Program-made: the position numbers and the translations under genes
Origin: an uncultured Flavobacteriales bacterium
Lineage (GTDB): Bacteria > Bacteroidota > Bacteroidia > Flavobacteriales_G > Salibacteraceae
Assembly (NCBI GenBank): GCA_937121175.1
Contig: CAKZKD010000002.1
Coordinates: 62,001 to 126,000, forward strand
Length of the DNA: 64,000 nt
Direction of reading: 5' to 3'
The notes under the pieces: generated by a model
Told to the model about the DNA's origin: nothing
Databases searched by the model: none
What the model saw: only the letters and a program-made list of their open reading frames with translations
Shown here: positions 43,173 to 51,694 of the stretch, in pieces
Layout: every line of letters starts with the position of its first letter
Numbering within the stretch: the first letter of the stretch is position 1

Positions 43173-45338
43173 CTATTCTTCGGCAAAGTCAATTAATTCA
43201 AAGTCGAGTCGCTTGCGGACTAAATCCGCATCTTTTACTTTGATTAATAATTTCTGACCAAGGTTTATTCTAGTTTTTGTGTTGTTGCCAACTACCTGGT
43301 AATTTTCTTCATCGTAGGTAAAATAATCACCGCTTATATCACGCAGACGAATCATTCCTTCGCACTTGCTACCATCAAGTTCGACATAGATTCCCCATTC
43401 GCTCATTCCAGAAACAATTCCTTCAAATTCTTGCCCCTCGGTGCCTTGCATATAAAGCACTTGAAAATATTTAGTGGACTCTCGCTCTGCATTTGTGGCT
43501 AGTTGCTCCATTTCGCTAGAATGCTTGCACAACCCTTCTAACCACTCATCATCCACTTTGTTTTTACCCGCCAAATATTGAGTAAGTAATCTGTGTACCA
43601 TCATGTCTGGGTAGCGTCGAATTGGAGAGGTAAAATGGCTGTAGTAATCAAACCCTAAACCGTAATGACCAATGTTTTCGGTTGTGTAAACCGCTTTAGC
43701 CATCGTTCGGATTGCCAAGTTCTCAATCGTGTTTTCTTCCCCTTTTCCTTGTACTTCTTGTAAAAGTGCATTCAAGTTTTTCGCAATATTTCCCTGTCCA
43801 AAGGAATAATCGTATCCAAACTTTTTAATAAAATGCGAAAAGGTTTGTAGTTTTTCGGGGTCGGGTGTATCGTGAATTCGGTAAACAAATGTTCTTGGTT
43901 TTTGATTTTTGTCCTTTGGTTTTCCAATGGACCTTGCAACCGTTTTATTCGCCAAAAGCATAAATTCTTCAATCAACTTATGGGCATCTTTCTGAACTTT
44001 AAGTAGAACTCCTTTTGGTTTTTTCTTTTCATCCAAATCGAAACGCACTTCTACTTTATCGAAAGCAATGGAACCCTCTTTTAGTCGAATCGCCCTTTTC
44101 TCCTTTGCAATAGTGTTGAGCAAGCGCAGCTCATTCTCAAAGTCACCCGATTTACCTTCTAAAATCTCTTGTACTTCTTCATAGGTAAACCTACGGTCTG
44201 AATGAATTACAGTCCGCGCAATTCTGTGGTTGATGATTTTGTGATTTTTATCCAACGTAAAAATGCAACTGTAACAAAGCTTATCTTCATTTGGCCGTAA
44301 ACTGCACACTCCATTAGACAACACCTCTGGCAACATAGGAATAACTCGATCCACTAGATAAACGGATGTTGCACGAGAAACCGCCTCTTTTTCTATTGCA
44401 GATTTTGGCTGCACATAGTGCGTTACATCAGCAATATGAACACCAATTTCTAATTTATCTCCTTCCAATTCTCGAATTGACAAGGCATCATCAAAGTCCT
44501 TTGCGTCATGCGGGTCGATGGTAAACGTTGTTACTTTTCTAAAATCTTCTCGTTTGGCCACCTCTTCCTTTGTTATGGTTGTATTGATTTGAGCAGCATC
44601 ATTTTCTACGTGTTCCGGAAAGCTTAATGGAAAACCATAGTCCGCCAAAATGCTGTTCATTTCGGTGTCATTTTCGCCAGGGTTGCCAAGAATTTCCAGC
44701 ACTTCACCAAACGGAGAATTTGCTCCATCAGGCCAATCCGTAAGTTTTACAATTACCTTTTGGCGATGGGTTGCTTTGTTTAGTTTGTTCTTTGGAATAA
44801 AAATATCTTGATTCATTTTAGAATCCGAAGCCATGAAAAAGGCAAACTTTTCGCTGACTTCAATTGTACCAACAAACTCAATTTTCTTGCGCTCTAATAC
44901 ATTCGTAACTCGACCTTTATGTTTGCCATTTTTTCCCGGAACCACCTTTACTTCAACAGTGTCACCATGCAATGCTCTATTAGTATCTTGATTCGGAACA
45001 AAGACATCAACATCCATCCCTTCTACAATTACGTAGCCCGAACCCTTTTGAGTAATATCGATAGTACCTACAACCATCTTTGAAATAACATGTAATTGAA
45101 ATCTGCCTGGCTCGTCTTCTAAAAGGGCGCCCTCTTCCACCAACTTGAACAAGGCATTTTGCACTTGTTCCTTACCTCTATTTGTATTGAGGCTTATTCG
45201 ACGAGCAACTTGTTTGTAATTGAAAACTCTGTTTGGATGCTCGTGAAACGCGTCAAGAATTAACTTCTTTATAGAGTTTGGCTGCCCCTTTGGAGATTTT
45301 CTTTTACCTATTCGCGCGTTTCTTCTTTTTCTTCCCAA
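43173..45338 (-). CDS. rnr: ribonuclease R
   Basis: 3'-5' exoribonuclease that degrades structured RNA and takes part in rRNA and tmRNA quality control. 721 residues: a basic N terminus with a winged-helix-like region (about 20-75), two cold-shock domains (about 80-230), the RNB catalytic domain with IDPHDAKDFDDALSI (metal-binding Asp cluster) and LRPNEDKL, and a C-terminal S1 domain (FEGIVSGMSEWGIYVEL). It ends right after S1 without the Lys-rich tail of E. coli RNase R. Confidence 0.95.
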   Translation of the reverse strand: MGRKRRNARIGKRKSPKGQPNSIKKLILDAFHEHPNRVFNYKQVARRISLNTNRGKEQVQNALFKLVEEGALLEDEPGRFQLHVISKMVVGTIDITQKGSGYVIVEGMDVDVFVPNQDTNRALHGDTVEVKVVPGKNGKHKGRVTNVLERKKIEFVGTIEVSEKFAFFMASDSKMNQDIFIPKNKLNKATHRQKVIVKLTDWPDGANSPFGEVLEILGNPGENDTEMNSILADYGFPLSFPEHVENDAAQINTTITKEEVAKREDFRKVTTFTIDPHDAKDFDDALSIRELEGDKLEIGVHIADVTHYVQPKSAIEKEAVSRATSVYLVDRVIPMLPEVLSNGVCSLRPNEDKLCYSCIFTLDKNHKIINHRIARTVIHSDRRFTYEEVQEILEGKSGDFENELRLLNTIAKEKRAIRLKEGSIAFDKVEVRFDLDEKKKPKGVLLKVQKDAHKLIEEFMLLANKTVARSIGKPKDKNQKPRTFVYRIHDTPDPEKLQTFSHFIKKFGYDYSFGQGNIAKNLNALLQEVQGKGEENTIENLAIRTMAKAVYTTENIGHYGLGFDYYSHFTSPIRRYPDMMVHRLLTQYLAGKNKVDDEWLEGLCKHSSEMEQLATNAERESTKYFQVLYMQGTEGQEFEGIVSGMSEWGIYVELDGSKCEGMIRLRDISGDYFTYDEENYQVVGNNTKTRINLGQKLLIKVKDADLVRKRLDFELIDFAEE

Positions 45339-45416
45339 GTATTCTTAGATTAATTCTAAATTGTGGTTTATAACAACCATTTATCGTGTTTGATTTTCTT
45401 AGTAACGAAGGAAGCC

Positions 45417-45424
45417 TAATTTTG
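45417..45424 (+). promoter_or_regulatory. -7 box TAATTTTG for ferritin
   Basis: An exact match upstream of the ferritin gene: 15 nt before the ATG at 45440, or 57 nt before the ATG at 45482. A TTTG occurs 24 nt further upstream, somewhat far for a -33 box. Confidence 0.4.
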
Positions 45425-45481
45425 GGAACGATTCATTGAATGCGAAATTTTTTCGCTAACAATATAAAAAGTGATATTAAC

Positions 45482-46000
45482 ATGATTTCAGCAGACATAG
45501 AAAAACAACTGAACGAACAATTACGACTAGAGGCAGAAAGCTCTCAATATTATTTAGCTATGGCCTCCTGGGCAGAATGCAAAGGATATAGTGGAACGGC
45601 TGAGTTTTTATACATGCACAGCGATGAAGAGCGTTCTCACATGATGAAAATTCTCCGTTACATAAACGAACGAGGTGGAACGGCAATAATTCCTGAATTG
45701 GCTCAACCAGCAAAAGAATTTGAATCGCTTCAAGCAATTTTCGATGATTTATTGAAACACGAAGAGCTAATTACAAACAGTATTAATGAGTTGGTTTTTA
45801 GGTGTTTAGAATTGAAAGATTATACTACTCACAATTTCTTGCAGTGGTATGTAGCCGAGCAAATCGAAGAAGAGGCCTTAGCTCGAACCATACTTGATAA
45901 GCTCAACTTAATCGGTAACGATAAAGGTGGTTTGTACTTATTCGATAGGGATGTGGAGAGTATAAAAGTTCAAAGTGCAGCTTCGAATAATCCTGCGTAA
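45482..46000 (+). CDS. ftnA: bacterial ferritin
   Basis: Oxidises Fe(II) and stores iron as a 24-mer in the cytoplasm. 172 residues with the four-helix ferroxidase ligands: Glu in QLRLEAESSQYYLAM, Glu and His in HSDEERSHMMK, and Glu-Glu in QIEEEALART. I chose the ATG at 45482 because bacterial ferritins begin with this helix; an ATG at 45440 adds 14 residues and fits the promoter spacing better, so the start is not settled. The radical SAM gene follows 2 bases after the stop. Confidence 0.93.
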   Translation: MISADIEKQLNEQLRLEAESSQYYLAMASWAECKGYSGTAEFLYMHSDEERSHMMKILRYINERGGTAIIPELAQPAKEFESLQAIFDDLLKHEELITNSINELVFRCLELKDYTTHNFLQWYVAEQIEEEALARTILDKLNLIGNDKGGLYLFDRDVESIKVQSAASNNPA

Positions 46001-46002
46001 TT

Positions 46003-47034
46003 TTGAGGGCTGTGAACGCCCTTTTACACGATAAAATTGAAATTATAAAAAAGTGTTCCTTACGAAAAGTTTGGAACCTTTTTTTGCTTTATATCTCTTT
46101 TCGATACAGTCGTCTGGTTGGAAGGGTTAACATTCTTGGAAAACCATTTAGTATGTCTTTTGAGCCAACCACCACTTGCAATTTAGGCTGCCCAGAATGC
46201 CCAAGTGGCTTGCGTCAATTTTCAAGAGACACAGGAAATGCACAGTTGAATCAATTCAAAAACTGGTTCAGCCAAGTCACAGGTAATCTGTGGTACCTCA
46301 CGTTTTATTTTCAAGGAGAACCCTACCTGAATAAAGATTTTCTGAAAATGGTGTCTCATGCGAGCCAAAATGGTGTTTACACGGCAACTTCAACTAACGC
46401 ACATTATTTAACCAAAGAAAAATCGATAGAAACCGTTAAAAGTGGCCTTTCAAGAGTTATTATTTCAATAGACGGCACTACTCAAGAGGTTTACGAACAA
46501 TATCGAAAACGAGGAAAGTTAGACAAGGTAATTGAAGGAACTAAAAACCTGATTGAAGCTAGGCGTGAACTGAAAAGTCAGACACCTCATATCATATTTC
46601 AATTTTTGGTGGTAAAGCCCAATGAACATCAAATTGAGGATGTATTAGCCTTAGGAAATGAACTTGGGGTTGATGACGTTCGTTTTAAAACTGCTCAGGT
46701 TTACGACTATGAAAACGGAAATCCGCTTTTGCCAGATAACGAAGAATATTCGAGATATAAGAAAGGTAAGGACGGCAAATATCGACTCAAAAACAAAATG
46801 CTTAATCACTGCTGGAGAATGTGGCAAGGCTGCGTGGTGACTTGGGATGGTAAGGTGGTTCCTTGTTGTTTTGATAAGGATGCTACTCACCAATTAGGTG
46901 ATTTAAATACCACTGACTTCAACTCGCTTTGGAAATCTGATGGTTATAACAATTTCAGGACTTCGGTGCTCACCGCTCGCCATCAAATAGACATTTGCAC
47001 CAACTGCACAGAAGGAACTCAAGTTTGGACTTAA
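46003..47034 (+). CDS. radical SAM / SPASM-domain protein
   Basis: A 343-residue protein with the radical SAM cluster motif CNLGCPEC (Cys59, 63, 66, CxxxCxxC) and the usual barrel strands (YFQGEPYLN; VIISIDGTTQEVYEQYR). The C-terminal SPASM-like region carries more Cys (MWQGCVVTWDGKVVPCCFD; ICTNC) for an extra Fe-S cluster. Such enzymes modify peptides, sugars or cofactors; the substrate is unknown. The N-terminal 45 residues are hydrophobic/basic. The start is TTG at 46003 or GTG at 46012. It faces the QueC-like gene, one base between stops, and follows ferritin. Confidence 0.9.
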   Translation: MRAVNALLHDKIEIIKKCSLRKVWNLFLLYISFRYSRLVGRVNILGKPFSMSFEPTTTCNLGCPECPSGLRQFSRDTGNAQLNQFKNWFSQVTGNLWYLTFYFQGEPYLNKDFLKMVSHASQNGVYTATSTNAHYLTKEKSIETVKSGLSRVIISIDGTTQEVYEQYRKRGKLDKVIEGTKNLIEARRELKSQTPHIIFQFLVVKPNEHQIEDVLALGNELGVDDVRFKTAQVYDYENGNPLLPDNEEYSRYKKGKDGKYRLKNKMLNHCWRMWQGCVVTWDGKVVPCCFDKDATHQLGDLNTTDFNSLWKSDGYNNFRTSVLTARHQIDICTNCTEGTQVWT

Positions 47035-47035
47035 C

Positions 47036-47698
47036 TTAAATTCCTGTCGGAAATTCGTTTGGATTAAGCTCAATAACTTTATCGATGACCTTACATTGGG
47101 GACATTCGTGACATCGGCCAAATTGCCACGGGGCAACGATTTTTGGATATCTACAACTCCAAGTAAGTTTCAAAAGGTCTTCTGGAATTGAACGCATTAC
47201 CTCAACTTTAGACTTTTCTTTTAACGGAAATTGTATCTCCAATTCACTGGCAGATTTTCCGGTATGCAGCCTCAATATTTTTTCAATTTTAGTTAATCTA
47301 TCTTCAAAACCAAGCTCTGCATAATCGTCCTTGATGGCCCCTTCAATAAAAACTTGGATGGTTGGTTTAGCCTGAATAACCAGGCTCGCCGCAAAATTTA
47401 CCACTTCGCTATCCCATACTGGCGGAGTCATTCCAAGTGATGAATAATCGATTCGTAATTCGCGAAAAGCGAAGTTTTCAAGTCCGTTTTTAGACAGCCA
47501 ACCTAGAATTTGCTCCGTTGCCATCGCTTCACGAGTAGTTCTATGGCCACTAGTTCCGTGTACCATATCTATTCGAAAAACAAGAAAGTTTTTGTCTGGA
47601 TTAGACTTTAATGTTGAGTACAAAGCCGCAGTGCTATCAATTCCACCAGATAGTGGAATAATGCCGAAAAAATCGTCTTGGTGGTAGTCCAATTTCAT
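47036..47698 (-). CDS. QueC-like PP-loop ATP pyrophosphatase
   Basis: A 220-residue cytoplasmic protein. The PP-loop SGGIDST (residues 17-23) binds and adenylates with ATP. The C terminus has SCR...CHECPQC: Cys182, 196, 199 and 202 form a QueC-type zinc site (CxxCxxC), and the preceding PLKEKSKVEVMR and LTWSC also match QueC. True QueC makes preQ0 from carboxy-deazaguanine; this gene lacks queD/queE neighbours, and the middle third (WDSEVVNFAASLVIQAKPTI) is atypical. The ATG at 47698 starts 5 bases after the GNAT stop. Confidence 0.8.
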   Translation of the reverse strand: MKLDYHQDDFFGIIPLSGGIDSTAALYSTLKSNPDKNFLVFRIDMVHGTSGHRTTREAMATEQILGWLSKNGLENFAFRELRIDYSSLGMTPPVWDSEVVNFAASLVIQAKPTIQVFIEGAIKDDYAELGFEDRLTKIEKILRLHTGKSASELEIQFPLKEKSKVEVMRSIPEDLLKLTWSCRYPKIVAPWQFGRCHECPQCKVIDKVIELNPNEFPTGI

Positions 47699-47703
47699 GT
47701 CTG

Positions 47704-48252
47704 CTAACCTAGTTCTTTTTTGAGAATTATAGCAGAACATTTACATGGCGGTTCACCACACAATTGACACTTGTATTTTTTTTCTTGACTGTCCTCTGAC
47801 CAATAATTCGTAACGGTATCAATAATTGAATAGCCTGAATTTTGCAAAATTGAAAGCATTGGAGCTTCATTTTCGGATTGCCAAACGGTTGAAAAAATTT
47901 GTTTTGTTTGATTGGCTAAGAACGCATCACCACGTTCCAATAAAAGCTTACCAATCCCCGTTCCCTGGCTATTTGGCTTTACTGCAGTCATTTTTCGATA
48001 TCCAATTGTTTTAGAATTTGAGGTCTGTTTTTTACACCAGTTTTCATCTAAAAATAAGTACGATTTTAATTCTGCTTTTGCAATGACTTGAACAATGGAA
48101 AACCCAACAATTTCTTTTGATTGTATTTCTACAAGTACCTTGGTATTTGCATTCTTATTATACTCAACTAACTCTTTTTTAGTGAGGTAGCCATCACCAA
48201 AACTCATGGACGCCAATTGCAGAATTTGATTCTGTTCAGTGTGTGAGAGCAC
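47704..48252 (-). CDS. GNAT acetyltransferase with a Cys-rich tail
   Basis: 182 residues. The GNAT fold has the acetyl-CoA pyrophosphate loop VKPNSQGTGIGKLLLERG (about residues 90-107) and a final strand near NSGYSIIDTV. The last 21 residues contain four Cys (Cys162, 165, 170, 172; CxxC then CxC), likely a metal knuckle. The start is GTG at 48252, overlapping the previous stop (TAGTG), so it is coupled to the upstream small gene; the QueC-like gene follows. The substrate is unknown; the conserved order suggests a joint pathway. Confidence 0.82.
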   Translation of the reverse strand: MLSHTEQNQILQLASMSFGDGYLTKKELVEYNKNANTKVLVEIQSKEIVGFSIVQVIAKAELKSYLFLDENWCKKQTSNSKTIGYRKMTAVKPNSQGTGIGKLLLERGDAFLANQTKQIFSTVWQSENEAPMLSILQNSGYSIIDTVTNYWSEDSQEKKYKCQLCGEPPCKCSAIILKKELG

Positions 48253-48653
48253 TATGCGTGAAGTATTCCTTTCTGATTGAGAATAGGTAGGTTTACTAAG
48301 TACTCTTTGCTCAACGAGCCTGAGGTAAATACAAACTTTTTATCAAAGACCTTCCCGTTTACGTAAAAGCTTATCCAGTATTCATTGGCTATTCCAATTA
48401 GCTCATTGGGGATGGATTCTATTTGTTGGACTTGACAGGATGGTATTTCTTCAAAGAATCTTCTGAGGGTGCTTGTCTTTACTGGTTTTTTTTTGACTTC
48501 TCCATAGCCCTTGCTAACCACTAAAACATTTTTAATTGCTTCATTCTTTTCGTTAAGGATGTACACCACCCAATTATCTTTTCCTTCTGAATCAGAGTAA
48601 GCTACCGCGACTTTAACGTCGTTTATTTCTGGAAAATTTATGTCTTTTAGCAT
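48252..48653 (-). CDS. conserved small Bacteroidota protein
   Basis: A 133-residue soluble protein without signal peptide: an N-terminal strand segment (VKVAVAYSDSEGKDNWVVYILN), a Lys-rich loop (EVKKKPVKTSTLRR), then beta-rich EYWISFYVNGKVFDKKFVFTSGSLS. Proteins of this pattern are widespread in Bacteroidota and have no established function. Four bases after the S9 peptidase stop and overlapping the GNAT start. Confidence 0.7.
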   Translation of the reverse strand: MLKDINFPEINDVKVAVAYSDSEGKDNWVVYILNEKNEAIKNVLVVSKGYGEVKKKPVKTSTLRRFFEEIPSCQVQQIESIPNELIGIANEYWISFYVNGKVFDKKFVFTSGSLSKEYLVNLPILNQKGILHA

Positions 48654-48657
48654 TTTT

Positions 48658-50673
48658 CTAGAGCGTCTCTTCTAGCCATTTAAAAAACTCGCGATGCCAG
48701 ACCACTCCGTTTTGTGGACTCAAAACCCAATGGCTTTCTTCTGGATAATACAAAAATCTACTTTTCAACCCCATCGAACGTGCGGCTGTAAACGCTTCCA
48801 TTCCTTGTGTTTCTGGAACCCTAAAGTCCTTGCCTCCATGAATAACCATCATTGGAGTATCCCAGTTTTGCACCTTTTTATGCGGAGAAAATGCCTCGTA
48901 ACTCTTTGGTTTTGGAATCTTCCAGTAAGGTCCGCCGATATCAAAATTGGCAAAAAACAGCTCTTCTGTGCTTCCATACCAACTTTCTAAGTTGAACAAC
49001 CCACAATGAGAAATGAACGATTTAAACCGCTTTTCATGCACTCCAGCCAAATAATATACACTGTAACCGCCATAACTAGCACCAATTGCGCCTAATCGAG
49101 CATTATCGACGTAAGGTTCTTTAGCCACTTCGTCAATAGCAGATAAATAATCTTGAATGGATTGCCCACCCCAATCTTTACTAATTTTTTCATTCCAAGC
49201 TTGACCAAAACCAGGTAATCCCCTTCTGTTTGGTGCAACTACAATATACCCTTGAGCAGCCATTAACTGAAAGTTCCATCTAAACGAATAGAACTGAGAA
49301 ACCATACTTTGAGGGCCTCCCTGACAATACAATAGCGTTGGATACTTTTTTGACGAGTCGAAATCTGGTGGGTAAATCACCCATGTAAGCATTTCTTTGC
49401 CATCGGTAGTTTTTATTCTTCTCGATTCAATTTTACTTTTTGAGATGGAACCATATTGCTCATTGTTTACTGTTGTAACCGCAACTTGCTCCTTTGATTT
49501 TCCGTCTAATAGAAACCACTCCGTGGCTCTATTCATACTCATTTTTGAAACCAGCAAATTTTTGTCGAGTACAATCACCGAACGATAATCAGCCATGTCG
49601 TTTGTTACAGAAGTAATTGTTGTTGCCTTCGAACCATTGTGACTTAATTTCCACACCTTGTAAGTGCCTTGGTCTGGCGAAGTAATCCAAATTTCATTCT
49701 CAGCGCCAAACGCAAACCCCGAAACCGTTATGTCTTTTTCCACCGTCAGATTAACTCTGGTTTTGGTGGTAAATGAGTACAACATCAAATTGTTTTTATC
49801 TGATTCATACCCATCTCTTTTCATTGACAAATACGCCAATGTTTTACCATCAAGACTCAATACTGGGTGACTATCGTACCCCCGATTTTTAGGGGTGATA
49901 TTAGTCGTTTCTTTTGATTCTAAATCATAGCTGTATAAATCAGAATCTGTGCTTTTTGCATACTCGAATCCGTATAATTTTTTGCATTGATAAATAATGG
50001 TTTTTCCGTCTGGCCCCCAAATCAAATCCTCTGCTCCACCAAATGGTTTTGTTGGCACGTCATAAGGCTCATTCCCCTGAATATCAATAAGTCCTTTACC
50101 ATTTTTTGCATCTGAAATAGAAGCGTATGCAGCGTGTGAATGTGTGTTATCGTTCCAACTGCTCCAATGTCTAAACATTAAGTCATTGTATAGTTTAAAG
50201 TTACTTTCTGGTAAATCGTCGTGCGATTTTCCTTCGCCAATTGAAAGAGAATAAGTAAACAATATTTTATCTCCGGAAGGACTGTATTTTACATTACTAA
50301 TTTTATTCTCGAACTTGGTTGTTTGTTCGGCTGCCGTCCCATCTGGGTTCATTTCCCACAATTGCCCTTTGTGAACGTAGCCAATTTTACCAGAAACTGG
50401 GTTAATAATGATGTTTCCAATACCACCTTCAATATCCGTTATTTTTTTAATCGCTTTAGTTTTCAGATTTGTGGTATAAACCTGTTCCTGCCCTTTGTTT
50501 TTGGCTAAGTCGTAATGCTTTACGGTATAATAAATATTTTCTTGTTTAGTATCTACCGCGGGCGTTCCAACTCTGCCGAGTTCCCACAATTTTTCTGGAG
50601 TAAGCGGTGTCTGACTATTTGCCATATTTCCAGCGAACCAAATTATCAATAGGGTTAAAAATGTCTTTTTCAT
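48658..50673 (-). CDS. S9 family prolyl-oligopeptidase-like serine peptidase
   Basis: A 671-residue exported peptidase (signal peptide residues 1-20, ending MANSQ). An N-terminal seven-bladed WD40-like/TolB-type propeller (about 30-400) gates the active site; the alpha/beta-hydrolase domain (about 420-671) holds Ser in GAIGASYGGYSVYY, Asp in MVIHGGKDFRVPE and His in EESHWVL. It cleaves small peptides after Pro or acyl-residues in the periplasm. First gene after gpsA; 19-base gap. Confidence 0.94.
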   Translation of the reverse strand: MKKTFLTLLIIWFAGNMANSQTPLTPEKLWELGRVGTPAVDTKQENIYYTVKHYDLAKNKGQEQVYTTNLKTKAIKKITDIEGGIGNIIINPVSGKIGYVHKGQLWEMNPDGTAAEQTTKFENKISNVKYSPSGDKILFTYSLSIGEGKSHDDLPESNFKLYNDLMFRHWSSWNDNTHSHAAYASISDAKNGKGLIDIQGNEPYDVPTKPFGGAEDLIWGPDGKTIIYQCKKLYGFEYAKSTDSDLYSYDLESKETTNITPKNRGYDSHPVLSLDGKTLAYLSMKRDGYESDKNNLMLYSFTTKTRVNLTVEKDITVSGFAFGAENEIWITSPDQGTYKVWKLSHNGSKATTITSVTNDMADYRSVIVLDKNLLVSKMSMNRATEWFLLDGKSKEQVAVTTVNNEQYGSISKSKIESRRIKTTDGKEMLTWVIYPPDFDSSKKYPTLLYCQGGPQSMVSQFYSFRWNFQLMAAQGYIVVAPNRRGLPGFGQAWNEKISKDWGGQSIQDYLSAIDEVAKEPYVDNARLGAIGASYGGYSVYYLAGVHEKRFKSFISHCGLFNLESWYGSTEELFFANFDIGGPYWKIPKPKSYEAFSPHKKVQNWDTPMMVIHGGKDFRVPETQGMEAFTAARSMGLKSRFLYYPEESHWVLSPQNGVVWHREFFKWLEETL

Positions 50674-50692
50674 ATTTCAGATTTTGTAGAAT

Positions 50693-51682
50693 TTAGGAAA
50701 GCTTATCGGCCAACAACTTCATTTCTATCGCTGGTGACATGCGTTCATAGAGTATTCGATATACAGCGGCACAAATTGGAATAGCCACTTCAAACTTTTT
50801 GTTGATTTCAATAATTCCCTTTGCTGCATAGTATCCTTCAGCTACCATGTTCATTTCTATTTGAGCAGAGCGCACTGAATATCCACGTCCAATCATTCCT
50901 CCAAAGGTTCTGTTTCTGCTGTATTGGCTGTAGGCTGTAACTAATAAGTCGCCCAAATAAGCAGAGGTTTGCACATCTCGATGCACGGGACTAATTACAT
51001 CAACAAATCGGTTTATTTCTTGAATGGCATTGGAAATTAAAACTGCTTGAAAGTTATCTCCGTATCCAAGCCCATGGCAAATTCCGCTGGCAACAGCGTA
51101 CACATTCTTCAAAATTGCAGAAAGCTCTGAACCAAATAAATCTTCCGAAACAGTGGTCTTAATATATCGGCAAGAAAGTAAGTCTGCCATATTTTGAGCA
51201 TGTTTCTGGTCTTCACATGCAATGGTGAGATACGATAAGCGCTCCAAAGCAACTTCTTCCGCATGGCATGGACCGCAAATAATTCCTATTTGGTTGTAAG
51301 GTGTTCTGAACTGTTTGTGAATGAATTTTGCTGGAATAGCATGGTACTCTGGAACGATTCCTTTTACCGCAGAAAAGATTATTTTTCTATCTAAACCTTC
51401 TTTATCAAAGTCCACAAAAACGTCGTTCAGAAAAGCAGATGGAGTAGCAATTATTAATATTTCGCAAGCATCAACTACCTCTCTAAGGTTAGTGGTAACG
51501 TTTACTTTATCTCCAACAAAATGCACTGAAGATAGGTAGTTTGGGTTTCTGTGAAACTTATTGAAGTGCGCCACGGCGCCTTCGTTTCTCATCCACCAAT
51601 GAAAAGATTCAACGTTTTCTGATAAAATTTTTGCGAGAGCTGTAGCCCAACTTCCACCGCCAATTATTCCTACTTTTTGCAT
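50693..51682 (-). CDS. gpsA: NAD(P)-dependent glycerol-3-phosphate dehydrogenase
   Basis: Makes sn-glycerol 3-phosphate for phospholipids from dihydroxyacetone phosphate. 329 residues. N-terminal Rossmann loop GIIGGGSWATALAKIL; the catalytic Lys lies in SAILKNVYAVASGICHGLGYGDN; AYLGDLLVTAYS and RNRTFGGMIGRG are typical. Length and motifs fit. Its start is 12 bases after the propeller lipoprotein stop. Confidence 0.96.
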   Translation of the reverse strand: MQKVGIIGGGSWATALAKILSENVESFHWWMRNEGAVAHFNKFHRNPNYLSSVHFVGDKVNVTTNLREVVDACEILIIATPSAFLNDVFVDFDKEGLDRKIIFSAVKGIVPEYHAIPAKFIHKQFRTPYNQIGIICGPCHAEEVALERLSYLTIACEDQKHAQNMADLLSCRYIKTTVSEDLFGSELSAILKNVYAVASGICHGLGYGDNFQAVLISNAIQEINRFVDVISPVHRDVQTSAYLGDLLVTAYSQYSRNRTFGGMIGRGYSVRSAQIEMNMVAEGYYAAKGIIEINKKFEVAIPICAAVYRILYERMSPAIEMKLLADKLS

Positions 51683-51694
51683 TAAATCTGCTCC

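Noticed and set aside
46003..47034. Sulfatase maturase (anSME) for the sulfatase at 15576
   Set aside because: It has the radical SAM and SPASM-like Cys patterns but not a recognisable anSME sequence, and is 30 kb away; it cannot be assigned.
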